In this document: one piece after another, positions 1 to 8,601 of the stretch
How positions within the stretch are numbered: the stretch's first letter is position 1
Layout of the letters: the number at the start of each line of letters is the position of its first letter
Assembly: GCF_003234445.2 (NCBI RefSeq)
Contig: NZ_CP126269.1
Location: 1,922,001-1,986,000, forward strand
Direction: 5' to 3'
DNA length: 64,000 bases
Source: Curtobacterium sp. MCLR17_036
GTDB taxonomy: Bacteria; Actinomycetota; Actinomycetes; Actinomycetales; Microbacteriaceae
The notes under the pieces: generated by a model
The model's input: the letters and a program-made list of their open reading frames with translations, nothing else
Database searches by the model: none
Told to the model about the DNA's origin: nothing
Made by a program: the position numbers and the translations under genes

Positions 1-590
1 TGCAGCAGGTACGCCCGCCGGTCGCCGAGGGTGATCGAGTAGCCGCCGACCTCGCTGATCGCGGCGGTCGCGCCGGCGAAGACCTCGGGGTGGTGCTCGA
101 CGACGTGGTGCGAGCCGAGGACTCCCCCGGCTTCCTCGTCGGCGAAGTAGGCGATCACCAGGTCGCGCTCGGGCGCCCCCTGCTGCTGGATGACGTCCGC
201 CAGGGACGTGAGCATCATCGCGTCCATGTTCTTCATGTCCACGGCGCCGCGGCCCCACAGCGAACCGTCCCGCACGACGCCGCCGAACGGGTCGACCGTC
301 CAGTTGGCGGGGTCCGCCGGCACGACGTCGAGGTGGCCGTGCACGACGAGCGCCGGCTTGTCGCGGTCGCGGCCGGGCACCCGCGCCACGACGCTGACGC
401 GGTCCGGCTCGGACTCGAACAGCTGCGGTTCGAGCCCCAGGCGACGCAGTTCGGCCTCGACGTAGTGCGCCGCCTCGGTCTCGCCGCGGGACTTGCCCTC
501 GCCCCAGTTCGTCGTGTCGATGCGGATGAGGTCGCGGGCGATCGCCGCCGTCGCCTCGAGCTCGGGCACGGTCGGCTCCGGGTTCGTCAT
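1..590 (-). CDS. M20-family dipeptidase/deacylase (partial, C-terminus outside window)
   Basis: This is the N-terminal ~196 residues of an M20 (ArgE/DapE/carboxypeptidase G2-like) zinc metallopeptidase; the rest lies beyond base 1. Visible family marks are the metal-site stretch VHGHLDVVP (about residues 73-81), the bridging-Asp region WGRGAVDMKNMDA, and the catalytic Glu pair in ADEEAGG. The start is the ATG at 588-590, followed by TNPEPTVPELEA. It would hydrolyse a small amide such as a dipeptide or N-acyl amino acid in the cytoplasm; the substrate cannot be told from the sequence. It is transcribed away from the tRNA gene. Family assignment is secure, specificity is not. Confidence 0.9.
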   Translation of the reverse strand, partial: MTNPEPTVPELEATAAIARDLIRIDTTNWGEGKSRGETEAAHYVEAELRRLGLEPQLFESEPDRVSVVARVPGRDRDKPALVVHGHLDVVPADPANWTVDPFGGVVRDGSLWGRGAVDMKNMDAMMLTSLADVIQQQGAPERDLVIAYFADEEAGGVLGSHHVVEHHPEVFAGATAAISEVGGYSITLGDRRAYLL

Positions 591-724
591 GGCTCCACGC
601 TATCGGGCCGCACCGACCCGGCGACCGGCCCCCGACCCGCCCCGCACCGACGCGGCAGCGGGCCCCGCGAACCGGGACGCGCCCGGGATGCACGCCCGTG
701 TGCAGCGTGCCCTCGGAGCCGTGC

Positions 725-730
725 TAGTGT
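725..730 (+). promoter_or_regulatory. Candidate -10 box for tRNA-Leu
   Basis: TAGTGT lies 54 bases upstream of the mature tRNA 5' end, a reasonable distance for a leader that is processed away. A -35 match (TGCAGC, 701-706, 18-bp spacer) is weak, so this is a tentative call from position and hexamer only. Confidence 0.3.
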
Positions 731-784
731 CTTCTCTCGGCAGGAACGCCGGGTTGCACTCGGGAAACAGACACCAGACACCCT

Positions 785-870
785 GTCCGGGTGGCGGAAT
801 TGGTAGACGCGCTAGCTTGAGGTGCTAGTGCCCGTATTAGGGCGTGGGGGTTCAAGTCCCCCCTCGGACA
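785..870 (+). tRNA. tRNA-Leu (anticodon GAG)
   Basis: An 86-nt class II tRNA. The acceptor stem pairs 785-791 with 863-869 (one G-U), with A870 as discriminator. The anticodon stem CTAGC/GCTAG (812-816 and 824-828) encloses the loop TTGAGGT with GAG at 819-821. A long variable arm and the TTCAAGT T-loop follow. It reads the leucine codons CUC/CUU; CUC is abundant in this GC-rich genome. No CCA is encoded after the discriminator, so the tail must be added enzymatically; a CCA-enzyme homologue sits just downstream on the other strand. Confidence 0.97.
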
Positions 871-900
871 CAGACAAGAAGAACAACACGAACACAAGGA

Positions 901-931
901 ATGCCCCCAGGCCAGTGGCCCGGGGGCATTT
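901..931 (+). terminator. Terminator between tRNA-Leu and the convergent nucleotidyltransferase gene
   Basis: ATGCCCCC at 901-908 pairs with GGGGGCAT at 921-928, and the inner GGCC/GGCC pair closes around a 3-nt loop; TTT follows. The hairpin is nearly symmetric and lies between convergent transcripts, so it probably stops both. Confidence 0.85.
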
Positions 932-940
932 CCTGTTGTG

Positions 941-2398
941 TCAATCGCCGAGCTGCTCCGACAGCCAGGCGCGCGCACCCTCGGCGTCCTCGAACAGGCC
1001 GTCGTCCTGGGCCGCGGCGGCGGCGTCGAGGACCTCGCGGAACCGCGGCCCCGGGGTGAGACCCGACGCGATGAGGTCCCGCCCGGTCACCAGGCGGACG
1101 CGATCCGCGGCGGCGACCGCGCGGACGACCGCGAGCCATGCTCCCGCCGTCGAGGCCGACGACGCCGGACCCCGCCCCTGCGAGTCCGCCTCGCACACCC
1201 GTGCCCAGCACTCCGCGGTCGCGATCGATCCGCCCAGGCGGCGCAGCAGCCGACGCGCTGCGGGCACCGAGGGCGCCGCACCGTCCGTCGAGTGCACCAC
1301 CATGTGCTCGCGCACGACGGCACCGATGCGGTCGGTCACGGTCCGGGGCGCGCCGATCCGCCGCAACAGGTCGCGGGCGGCCCGCGCTCCGGAGACCTCG
1401 TGCCCGAGGCTGCGGATCCGGACGGTGCCGTCGTCACGGTGGACCGTCCGCGTGCCGTCGCCGGCCTTGCCGAGGTCGTGCAGGAGTGCCCCGAGCACCA
1501 CGACGGTGCGGTCCTCCCCCGTCACCCCGTCCGCCGTGCAGGCGGCAGCGGCCGCGTCCGCCGCGAGGCCCAGGTGCACGTGCACCGGCCCCTCGGGGTG
1601 CCACCGGGGGTCCTGTGGCACGTCCCGCACGGCGGCGAGTTCCGGGAAGTGCCGCTCCCACCCGATGTCGTGGAGGACCTGCAGCGCGTGCGACTGGTGG
1701 TCGCCCCTCGCCGCCTTCCGGATCTCCGGCCAGATGCGCTCCGGCGCGATGGAGGACCAGGCGTCCGCGAGCGACCGCGCGAGCTCGATCGTCGTCGGGT
1801 GGACGGCGAGGTCGAACCGCGCCACGAGCTGCACCGCGCGCAGGACCCGCAACGGGTCGTCGCCGAACCGCTCGGACGTGTGCCGGAGCACGCCCCGAGC
1901 GGCGTCGTCGATGCCGCCGGACGCGTCGACGTACTCGTTCGTCGCCGGGTCCCACGCGACCGCATCGACGGTGAAGTCACGACGCGCGGCGGCCTCGGCG
2001 AGTGCGCGGTCGTCGCCGGCCCCCGGGACCACCGCGACGTCGACGTGCACGTCGTCGAGCACGACCCGGAGCACCTCGAACCGCCGGCCGGTCGTCACGA
2101 CGACCGCGCCCGCAGTGCGCAGGGCGTCCACGACCGGGGTCGTGTCCGCACCGTGTACCTCGACGTCGACGTCGTGGTCGTCGTCCTCCGGGACCGCACG
2201 CCCGGCCGACCGCAACAGGGCGTCGCGGACCACGCCGCCGACCAGGAACGGGCGCCCGACGCTGCCGAGCGCCACGAGGACGGCGTCGACGGCCGTGCCG
2301 ACGCCCAGCGCACGCGCGGGGTCGGTGGGGCCGGGGCACCGGTGGGTACCGGACGTGCGTCGCGCAGCCCCGCACCGGGTGCAGGAGGTGGTGGTCAC
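941..2398 (-). CDS. CCA tRNA nucleotidyltransferase-family protein with HD domain
   Basis: 485-residue polymerase-beta-superfamily nucleotidyltransferase. The head domain has GGVVRDAL (residues 54-61) and the metal-binding DVDVEV (76-81, in place of the usual DxD). It is followed by RRDFTVDA (139-146), the RFGDDPLRVLRA neck motif (177-188) and an HD phosphohydrolase signature (HDLGK near 307). The family adds CCA to tRNA 3' ends or poly(A). The GTG at 2396-2398 is preferred: GGAAGAGG lies just upstream, and an upstream in-frame start falls inside a palindromic element. With that start the N-terminus carries CxxC plus a third Cys (CTRC...RC), unusual for the family; a later GTG would remove it. 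It may be an accessory homologue rather than the main CCA enzyme. Confidence 0.8.
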   Translation of the reverse strand: MTTTSCTRCGAARRTSGTHRCPGPTDPARALGVGTAVDAVLVALGSVGRPFLVGGVVRDALLRSAGRAVPEDDDHDVDVEVHGADTTPVVDALRTAGAVVVTTGRRFEVLRVVLDDVHVDVAVVPGAGDDRALAEAAARRDFTVDAVAWDPATNEYVDASGGIDDAARGVLRHTSERFGDDPLRVLRAVQLVARFDLAVHPTTIELARSLADAWSSIAPERIWPEIRKAARGDHQSHALQVLHDIGWERHFPELAAVRDVPQDPRWHPEGPVHVHLGLAADAAAAACTADGVTGEDRTVVVLGALLHDLGKAGDGTRTVHRDDGTVRIRSLGHEVSGARAARDLLRRIGAPRTVTDRIGAVVREHMVVHSTDGAAPSVPAARRLLRRLGGSIATAECWARVCEADSQGRGPASSASTAGAWLAVVRAVAAADRVRLVTGRDLIASGLTPGPRFREVLDAAAAAQDDGLFEDAEGARAWLSEQLGD

Positions 2399-2474
2399 GT
2401 GTGGCCTCTTCCGGGACCTCCGTGCAGCAGCACCGAGGGAGTCAGTCTGCCGCACCGGGCGCGTCGGCGCGACC

Positions 2475-2530
2475 ACAGGACGGACGGGAGGCGCGGTGCC
2501 AGCCGGCACCGCGCCTCCCGTCCGTCCTGT
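2475..2530 (-). terminator. Long perfect palindrome downstream of ndh (GGGAGGC family)
   Basis: Two perfectly complementary 26-base arms (2475-2500 and 2505-2530) enclose the loop AGCC. It begins 18 bases past the ndh stop and lies before the downstream gene's start. There is no long T-run, so termination would be of the U-less hairpin type. The same core recurs at five other gene ends in the window. Confidence 0.75.
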
Positions 2531-2548
2531 CGGTGCGTCAGCGCAGCA

Positions 2549-3877
2549 TCAGCTCTTGGACGCCTCGACGAAGTTGCGGCGCGGGTCGGTCTCCTTGATG
2601 AGGGAGGTCGCGTCGCGACCGGAGACGGCGCCGGTCACCCAACCGATGACGATCCGGACCTTGCGGTTCAGGGTCGGCATCGCGTACACGTGGTACGCGC
2701 GGTGCGCGAGCCAGGCGAGCACGTTGGTCATCTTGATGCCCTTGATGTTCGCGGCACCCTTGCCGACGCCGTACGAGGCGACGGTGCCGATGGAGGGGTG
2801 GCGGTACTCCTCGATCGGCTTGCCGGTGATCGTCGCCACGATGTTGTCGGCGGCGACGACGGCCTGGCGCACGGCGTTCTGCGCGTTCGGCGGGTAGAAC
2901 GCCGGCTGCTTGTCGGCGGTCAGGTCGGGGACCTGGGCCACGTCACCGAGGCCCCAGACGCCGTCGACGACCTCGTGGGTGTCCTCGGCCTCGACCTGGA
3001 GCTTCGCGTTGGCGGCGAGGTGCCCCTTCGGGCCGCGCGGCAGGTCGGAGGCGTCGAGGAGCGGGTTCGGCTTGACGCCGGCGGTCCAGACGAGCAGCCC
3101 GGTCGGGATCTCGTCGCCGTCGGACAGCGTGACGACGCCGCCCTCAGCGCTCGGCATGGTGGTCTTCAGCCGGACGTCGATGCCGCGGGCGCGGAGCGAC
3201 TCGAGGGTCCACTTCGACAGCTCCGGGCCGACCTCGGGCGCGACGCGGTCGAGCGCGTCGATGAGGATCCAGCGGGGCTGCTCGCCCGCGAGCGACGGGT
3301 AGGTCGCGATGGCGGCCTGCGAGACGTCGAACAGTTCGCCGATGGCCTCGACGCCGGTGTAGCCACCGCCGACGAAGACGCTCGTGAGCAGACGACGACG
3401 CTCGTCCTCGTCGCGGGTGGCCGCGGCCTTCGCGATGTTGTCGAGGAGCTTGGAGCGCACGTAGGCGGCCTCCTCGACGCTCTTGAAGCCGACGCCGTAC
3501 TCCTCGAGCCCGGGGGTCGGGAAGGTGCGGGTGACGGAACCGAGGGCGACGACGAGCTGGTCGTAGCCGAGCGTGCGGTCGTCACCGCCGGCGGTCGCGA
3601 TCGAGACGGTCTTGTCGGCCGACGAGATCGCGGTGACCTTGCCCTGGATGACCCGGGTCTTGCGCAGGGCGCGACGGAGTTCGACCGTCACGTCCTTCGG
3701 GGCGATGTGACCGCCCGCGACCTCGGGCAGGAACGGCAGGTACGTGTAGTAGGTGTTCTGGTCCACCAGTGTGATCCGCATCGGCACGGTGGCCGCGTGC
3801 TTCTGCAGCTGCTTGACGGTGGAGTAGCCAGCGGAGCCGCCGCCGAGGACGAGGACGTGAGGGATCGAGTCTGCCAT
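2549..3877 (-). CDS. ndh: Type II NADH dehydrogenase (NDH-2)
   Basis: 442-residue single-subunit NADH:menaquinone oxidoreductase that feeds electrons to the respiratory chain without pumping protons. The FAD-binding Rossmann motif GGGSAGY is at 12-18, the NAD(H)-binding motif GGGYTGVE at 170-177, and the second FAD motif WGLGDVAQVPD near 308-318. The C-terminal tail, which includes WVTGAVSGRD, would be the membrane-associating part. Length matches the family. It stands behind a small conserved ORF on the same strand and is followed by a strong palindromic terminator. Confidence 0.93.
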   Translation of the reverse strand: MADSIPHVLVLGGGSAGYSTVKQLQKHAATVPMRITLVDQNTYYTYLPFLPEVAGGHIAPKDVTVELRRALRKTRVIQGKVTAISSADKTVSIATAGGDDRTLGYDQLVVALGSVTRTFPTPGLEEYGVGFKSVEEAAYVRSKLLDNIAKAAATRDEDERRRLLTSVFVGGGYTGVEAIGELFDVSQAAIATYPSLAGEQPRWILIDALDRVAPEVGPELSKWTLESLRARGIDVRLKTTMPSAEGGVVTLSDGDEIPTGLLVWTAGVKPNPLLDASDLPRGPKGHLAANAKLQVEAEDTHEVVDGVWGLGDVAQVPDLTADKQPAFYPPNAQNAVRQAVVAADNIVATITGKPIEEYRHPSIGTVASYGVGKGAANIKGIKMTNVLAWLAHRAYHVYAMPTLNRKVRIVIGWVTGAVSGRDATSLIKETDPRRNFVEASKS

Positions 3878-3936
3878 TCCTCCGGTCTACCGGATGACGG
3901 CCGTCAACGTCACCAGCGCCGCGCCCCTGGCGGGAA

Positions 3937-4134
3937 TCAGCGTCGCTTCAGCCGCCACCAGGCGGTCTCGGCGAGCTCCACACCGGTGTACACACCGTGC
4001 GGGGTGCGCCGGGACTCGGTGAGCGAGAACCGTCGCAACCGGTAGCCGCCGCCGAAGCGGTCGATGATCGCTTCGGGCGAGGACTCGGCGTCGCGCTTGA
4101 CGTACCAGGTGCGGTCGTCGACCGGCTCGATCAC
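3937..4134 (-). CDS. Small conserved hypothetical protein (65 aa)
   Basis: A short protein starting MIEPVDDRTWYVKRDAESS and ending basic (WWRLKRR). It has no membrane segment or cysteines and looks like a small soluble domain with a central GGGYRLRRFSL strand pattern. It starts 7 bases after the stop of the helicase gene, so it is probably co-transcribed with it, and sits just upstream of ndh. I recognise no named family. Coding is supported by the tight spacing and protein-like composition. Confidence 0.7.
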   Translation of the reverse strand: MIEPVDDRTWYVKRDAESSPEAIIDRFGGGYRLRRFSLTESRRTPHGVYTGVELAETAWWRLKRR

Positions 4135-4141
4135 GCCGCGG

Positions 4142-6109
4142 TCACCGTCGCCCGCCGATGCGGGAGCGCAGCACGTCGATGCGCTTCTGGATCTGCTCGA
4201 TGCTCGCCTGCGCCACGGCCGGACCGCCGCTGATCCGCCGGAGTTCGGCGTGGATCGCGCCGTGCGGCTCGTTCGAGTGGCGGGACCAGATCGACACGAG
4301 CCGGGCGAGCTCGGTGCGCTGCTCCTTGATCGTCATGTACATCGGGCGGTCCGGCTCGGCCTGCTTGGGCTGGCCGTCCTTCACGGTCCGGCCCTTCGAG
4401 CGCTTGGCCTGGGTGGCCTGCCGGGCACGCAGCAGGTCGCGCACCTGGTCGGGTTCGAGGAGCCCGGGGATGCCGATGAAGTCGAGTTCCTCGAGCGAGC
4501 CGACCTCGCCGCCGGTGCCGAACTCGCCGCCGTCGTAGAGGACGCGGTCGAACGACGCCTGCGAGTCGAGGGCCTCGAACGGCTGGACCTCGAGCAGGCT
4601 CTCGGACGCGCGGTCCTCCTTGTTGGCCTCGGCGACCATGGCGTCCTCGGGGTTGTACAACCCGTCGTCGGTGTCCTTCGGGCGGTCGAGCGCGTGGTCG
4701 CGTTCGAGCTCGAGGGAGGCCGCCAGGGCCATGAGCCCGGGCACGCTCGGCAGGAACACGCTCGCCGTCTCGCCGCGCCGGCGGGCGCGCACGAAGCGGC
4801 CGATCACCTGGGCGAAGAACAGCGGCGTGCTCGCGCTCGTGGCGTAGACACCGACGCACAGGCGCGGGACGTCGACGCCCTCGGACACCATCCGGACGGC
4901 CACCATCCAGCGCGAGGTGTCCTCGGCGAACGCGCTGATCCGGCTCGACCCCGCGGCCTCGTCGGACAGGACGACGGTCGGCCGTTCGCCGGTGATCTGC
5001 TGCAGGATCCGGGCGTAGGCGCGCGCGGTCGTGGTGTCCGTCGCGATGACCAGGCCGCCCGCGTCCGGCACGCCGCGGCGGACCTCGGTCAGGCGCTTGT
5101 CGGCGGCGGAGAGCACGGCGGGCATCCACTCGCCCTCGGGCGAGAGCGCCGTGCGCCAGGCCTGCGCGGTGATGTCCTTCGTGACCTGCTCGCCGAGCGA
5201 GGCCGACATCTCGTCGCCCATCCGGGTCTTCCAGCGCATCTGCCCGGCGTAGGCCATGAAGAGCACCGGTCGGACGACGCCGTCCTTGAGCGCGCGGCCG
5301 TAGCCGTAGTTGTAGTCGGAGATCGAGGTACGGATGCCCTGCTCATCGGGGGCGTACTGCACGAACGGGATCGGCGCGGTGTCCGAGCGGAACGGCGTGC
5401 CGGAGAGCGACAGGCGGCGGGTGGCCCCGGAGAAGGCCTCTCTGATGCCGTCGCCCCAGGTCAGCGCGTCACCGCCGTGGTGGACCTCGTCGAGGATCAC
5501 GAGGGTCTTGCCGCCCGCGGTGATCCGCTGGTGCACCTCGGGGTTCATGCCGACCTGGGCGTAGGTGATCGCGACGCCCTGGTAGTGGCGGCCGAACATG
5601 CCGTCGCCGTTCTTGAACATCGGATCGATGCGGATGCCCACACGGTCGGCCGAGTCGGCCCACTGGCGCTTGAGGTGCTCGGTCGGCGCGACCACGACGA
5701 TGCGGTCGACGGTGCCCCGCGCCAGGAGCTCGGTGGCGAGGCGCAGCGCGAAGGTGGTCTTGCCGGCGCCGGGCGTCGCCGCCGTCAGGAAGTCGCGCGG
5801 TTCGGTCTCGAAGTACTTCGTCAGCGCCTCGACCTGCCAGGCACGGAGCTTCGACGCGGTCCCCCACGCGGCGCGGTCGGGGAACGCCGGGGAGAGGTGC
5901 TGGACGGCGGAGTTGCCGGCGGCCTCGGCCAGCGCCGCGGCGTCGGCCTCGTCACGCGCCGCCGTGGCCCCGGCGGTCGCGGTCTGGTCGGTGTGTGCCG
6001 GTACCGCACCGCCGTCGCCGACCCGGTCGTCCCCGGTCTCGGCCCACAGCGTGGCGGGCTGCTGGTCGTCGTACTCCGCTGCGCTCACTGGACCTGATCC
6101 TACCGCCAC
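4142..6109 (-). CDS. DEAD/DEAH-box (superfamily 2) helicase
   Basis: 655-residue SF2 ATPase. An acidic, Ala-rich N-terminus (about 1-80) leads into Walker A in TPGAGKTT (112-119), then the DEVH Walker B box (207-210). A second RecA-like lobe ends with motif VI in QVIGRFVRARR (near 438). The C-terminal ~200 residues are helical and charged. It resembles the actinobacterial stand-alone helicases related to type III restriction/UvrB-like SF2 proteins; the nucleic-acid substrate is unknown. The GTG at 6107-6109 follows the dinB stop by two bases; another GTG at 6086-6088 is equally possible. The dinB neighbour suggests DNA repair. Confidence 0.85.
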   Translation of the reverse strand: MAVGSGPVSAAEYDDQQPATLWAETGDDRVGDGGAVPAHTDQTATAGATAARDEADAAALAEAAGNSAVQHLSPAFPDRAAWGTASKLRAWQVEALTKYFETEPRDFLTAATPGAGKTTFALRLATELLARGTVDRIVVVAPTEHLKRQWADSADRVGIRIDPMFKNGDGMFGRHYQGVAITYAQVGMNPEVHQRITAGGKTLVILDEVHHGGDALTWGDGIREAFSGATRRLSLSGTPFRSDTAPIPFVQYAPDEQGIRTSISDYNYGYGRALKDGVVRPVLFMAYAGQMRWKTRMGDEMSASLGEQVTKDITAQAWRTALSPEGEWMPAVLSAADKRLTEVRRGVPDAGGLVIATDTTTARAYARILQQITGERPTVVLSDEAAGSSRISAFAEDTSRWMVAVRMVSEGVDVPRLCVGVYATSASTPLFFAQVIGRFVRARRRGETASVFLPSVPGLMALAASLELERDHALDRPKDTDDGLYNPEDAMVAEANKEDRASESLLEVQPFEALDSQASFDRVLYDGGEFGTGGEVGSLEELDFIGIPGLLEPDQVRDLLRARQATQAKRSKGRTVKDGQPKQAEPDRPMYMTIKEQRTELARLVSIWSRHSNEPHGAIHAELRRISGGPAVAQASIEQIQKRIDVLRSRIGGRR

Positions 6110-6111
6110 GC

Positions 6112-7356
6112 TCAGTCCTGCCTGGCGTGCGGGGCGTGCCCGTCACGGGTCCCCCGGACGAGCGATGCCGGTCGCAGCACGCCTGCGCCGAATCGCGCGG
6201 CCACGGCGTCGACGGTCGTCTCGGTCTCGCGCCACGGCGCGTCGTCGTCCCACAGGGCGTTGCTGGCGGCGGCCGGCACGAGGTTCTCGCCGCGGACGCC
6301 GATGAGCCGGATGCGGTTGCCGGGTCGGTGCAGGACGTCGTAGAGCTCGACGGCCTCGCGGTGCAGCCGCTTGGCGACGTCGGTCGGCTCGGCGAGGGTG
6401 CGGGACCGGGTGAGCGTGGTGAAGTCGGTGTACCGGACCTTCAGGGCCACGGTGCGCGCCTGCACGTCGGCGTGCCGCAGCCGCACGGCGACCTTGTCGG
6501 CCAGGCGCAGGAGTTCGCGGGCGACGTCGTCGCGGTCGGTCAGGTCGTGCCCGAAGGTGACCTCGTGCCCGATCGACTTCTCGCTGACGCCGGTGTCGAC
6601 CACGCGCGGGTCGCGACCCCAGGACAGGTCGTGCAGCTTCTGGCCGCCGGCCGGCCCGAGCGCGGACACCAGGGACCCGAGCGGCGTGTGCGCGAGGTCG
6701 CCGACGGTGCGGATGCCCCGGCGCTCGAGGGTCTCCTGCGTCTTGCCGCCGACGCCCCAGAGCGCGGAGACCGGCTGCGGGTGCAGGAACGCGACGGTGT
6801 CGGCGGCCGGCACGACGAGCAGCCCGGCCGGCTTGGCACGACTGGACGCGAGCTTCGCGACGAACTTCGTCGACGCCGCCCCGACGGAGCACTGCAGGCC
6901 GGTCTCGGCGTGGACGGCGCGACGGATCGCCTGCCCGATCTGCCACGGCGTGCCGTACAGGCGGAGAGCGCCGGCGACGTCGAGGAAGGCCTCGTCGATG
7001 CCGAGTCGTTCGACCCGTGGCGTGAAGCGGTCGAAGACGGCCATGACCGCGGCGGACTTCGCGCGGTACTTCTCGAAGTGCGGTTCGACGATGACGGCGT
7101 TCGGGCAGCGCCGCTTGGCGACCGCCATCGGCATCGCCGAGTTCACGCCGTAGCGCCGGGCCTCGTACGTGGCGGCGGTCACCACCGACCGGTCGGAGTC
7201 GTGGCCGACGATCACCGGCAGCCCCTGCAGGTCGGGACGGTCGAGGAGCTCGACGGAGGCGAAGAAGGCGTCCATGTCGACGTGCAGCACCGTGGCCGAC
7301 ACGTCGTCGACGGGGGTGTCCGAGACGAGCCGGTTGCTGCCGTCCTGCTTGCTCAC
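6112..7356 (-). CDS. dinB: DNA polymerase IV (Y-family)
   Basis: 414-residue translesion polymerase. Catalytic carboxylates are seen in DMDAFFASVE (27-36) and GIDEAFLDV (119-127, D121/E122). The usual residue before the second motif is Ser; here it is Gly. The thumb helix-hairpin-helix region (VSALWGVGGKT) and the little-finger domain are present. The C-terminus ends in a basic tail without an obvious clamp-binding QLxLF-type peptide. It copies damaged DNA with low fidelity. It is followed at once by the helicase gene, suggesting a two-gene DNA-repair transcript. Confidence 0.93.
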   Translation of the reverse strand: MSKQDGSNRLVSDTPVDDVSATVLHVDMDAFFASVELLDRPDLQGLPVIVGHDSDRSVVTAATYEARRYGVNSAMPMAVAKRRCPNAVIVEPHFEKYRAKSAAVMAVFDRFTPRVERLGIDEAFLDVAGALRLYGTPWQIGQAIRRAVHAETGLQCSVGAASTKFVAKLASSRAKPAGLLVVPAADTVAFLHPQPVSALWGVGGKTQETLERRGIRTVGDLAHTPLGSLVSALGPAGGQKLHDLSWGRDPRVVDTGVSEKSIGHEVTFGHDLTDRDDVARELLRLADKVAVRLRHADVQARTVALKVRYTDFTTLTRSRTLAEPTDVAKRLHREAVELYDVLHRPGNRIRLIGVRGENLVPAAASNALWDDDAPWRETETTVDAVAARFGAGVLRPASLVRGTRDGHAPHARQD

Positions 7357-7414
7357 GAGGCGATGGTGCCAGGTGCCACCGACACCGGAGCGTCGCGGTG
7401 CGCGGGCGGGACCG

Positions 7415-8578
7415 TCACGGCAGCGGTCCGAGCACCGACGCGGCGATGGTCCGGGCCGCGGAGTCCCGGGTGGAGGGGTGGTACTGCCCCGCCCGCACGT
7501 CCCGCGCGAGCCGGGCCAGTTCGCTCGTCGACCGGAACGCCGAGCCGCCGGCGATCCGCATCGCCTCGTCGACCGCGTGCTGCGCCGCGTCCACCGTCCG
7601 TGCCTTCGTGCCGACGAGCAGCGGGAACCACCGGGCGCCGAGGTCGTCGCCCTCGTCGACCGAGCGGGCCAGCGAGTCCACCTGCATCGACACGGCGTCC
7701 ACCGCGCCGCGCACGTCCGCGATCGCCCGACGGGCGTCGGGGTCCTGGGCGCGGGACGACCCGTCGGCCGCCACGCGACGGGTGACCGCCGACACCGCGA
7801 GCTCCAGCGCGCGCTCGGCGATCCCGACGTACACCGACGCGACGAGCAGCTCGAACGCCGCGAACACGCCGAAGACCAGCGGGTCCTGGTTCGGCCCGAC
7901 GGGCAGCACGCGCACGATCCGCTCCGCGGGCACGTGCACCCCGAGCAGCCGGGTCCCGTGGCTCTGCGTCGCCCGCATGCCGAGCGTGTCCCACTCGTCC
8001 CCCTGCTCGACGTGCCCGTCGGACCGGAGCACGAACCCGTGCACGAGCCGCGGCTCCGGCCCGGAGTCGTCGCGGCCGAACACGCTGAGGACGTCCCACG
8101 CCGGCGCGAGCGAGGTGGACACCTTCGTCCCGGTGAAGCGGTACCCGCCGTCGCCGTCCGGCTCCGCCGTGGTCGACGAGTCGAACAGCACCGCGTCGTT
8201 GCCGGGTTCGCTCACCCCGAAGGCGAGCAGGTGGTCGTCCGCCGCGTGGTCCGTGACGGTTTGGAGGAACGCCCCACCCCGCGCGGACACGGCCCGGGCC
8301 GCCTGCACCCACACCTGGTGCATCCCCAGGCCGAGCGCCGTCGCCGGCGCGGCCCGGGCGAGCAGGCGCTGCACCACCGTCGTCGCCCGGAGGCCGAGGT
8401 CGGCGCCGCCCTGTTCCGCGGGCACGCCGATGCGCAGGTAGCCGGCCGCGCGCAGTTCGTCGAGGTCCTCGACGCAGAACGCGTTGGCCGCGTCGTACCC
8501 GGGGGCACGCGCCGCGATGCGGGCGAGGAGGTCCTGCGGCGGGGTCCAGCCGGCTGTGTCCCTGGTGGCCGATGTCAT
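7415..8578 (-). CDS. Acyl-CoA dehydrogenase-like flavoprotein
   Basis: 387 residues with the acyl-CoA dehydrogenase fold: an N-terminal helical domain, FAD-contacting FGVSEPGNDAV and FTGTKVSTSLAP in the middle beta domain, and a C-terminal helical bundle. The C-terminal RDVRAGQYHPSTRD resembles the DszC/monooxygenase-type branch, where the catalytic Glu base of true dehydrogenases is missing. It may therefore be a flavin monooxygenase or an atypical dehydrogenase rather than a beta-oxidation enzyme; no CoA ligase or thiolase lies nearby. Its start overlaps no gene, but the divergent SGNH hydrolase begins only 23 bases away. Confidence 0.8.
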   Translation of the reverse strand: MTSATRDTAGWTPPQDLLARIAARAPGYDAANAFCVEDLDELRAAGYLRIGVPAEQGGADLGLRATTVVQRLLARAAPATALGLGMHQVWVQAARAVSARGGAFLQTVTDHAADDHLLAFGVSEPGNDAVLFDSSTTAEPDGDGGYRFTGTKVSTSLAPAWDVLSVFGRDDSGPEPRLVHGFVLRSDGHVEQGDEWDTLGMRATQSHGTRLLGVHVPAERIVRVLPVGPNQDPLVFGVFAAFELLVASVYVGIAERALELAVSAVTRRVAADGSSRAQDPDARRAIADVRGAVDAVSMQVDSLARSVDEGDDLGARWFPLLVGTKARTVDAAQHAVDEAMRIAGGSAFRSTSELARLARDVRAGQYHPSTRDSAARTIAASVLGPLP

Positions 8579-8601
8579 GGCACGAGACTAAGGTTCGGAT
8601 C

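Noticed and set aside
938..4045. Very long plus-strand open frame (1035 codons)
   Set aside because: It runs antisense through the CCA-enzyme and ndh genes, whose proteins have clear motifs. Long antisense frames are expected at this GC content.
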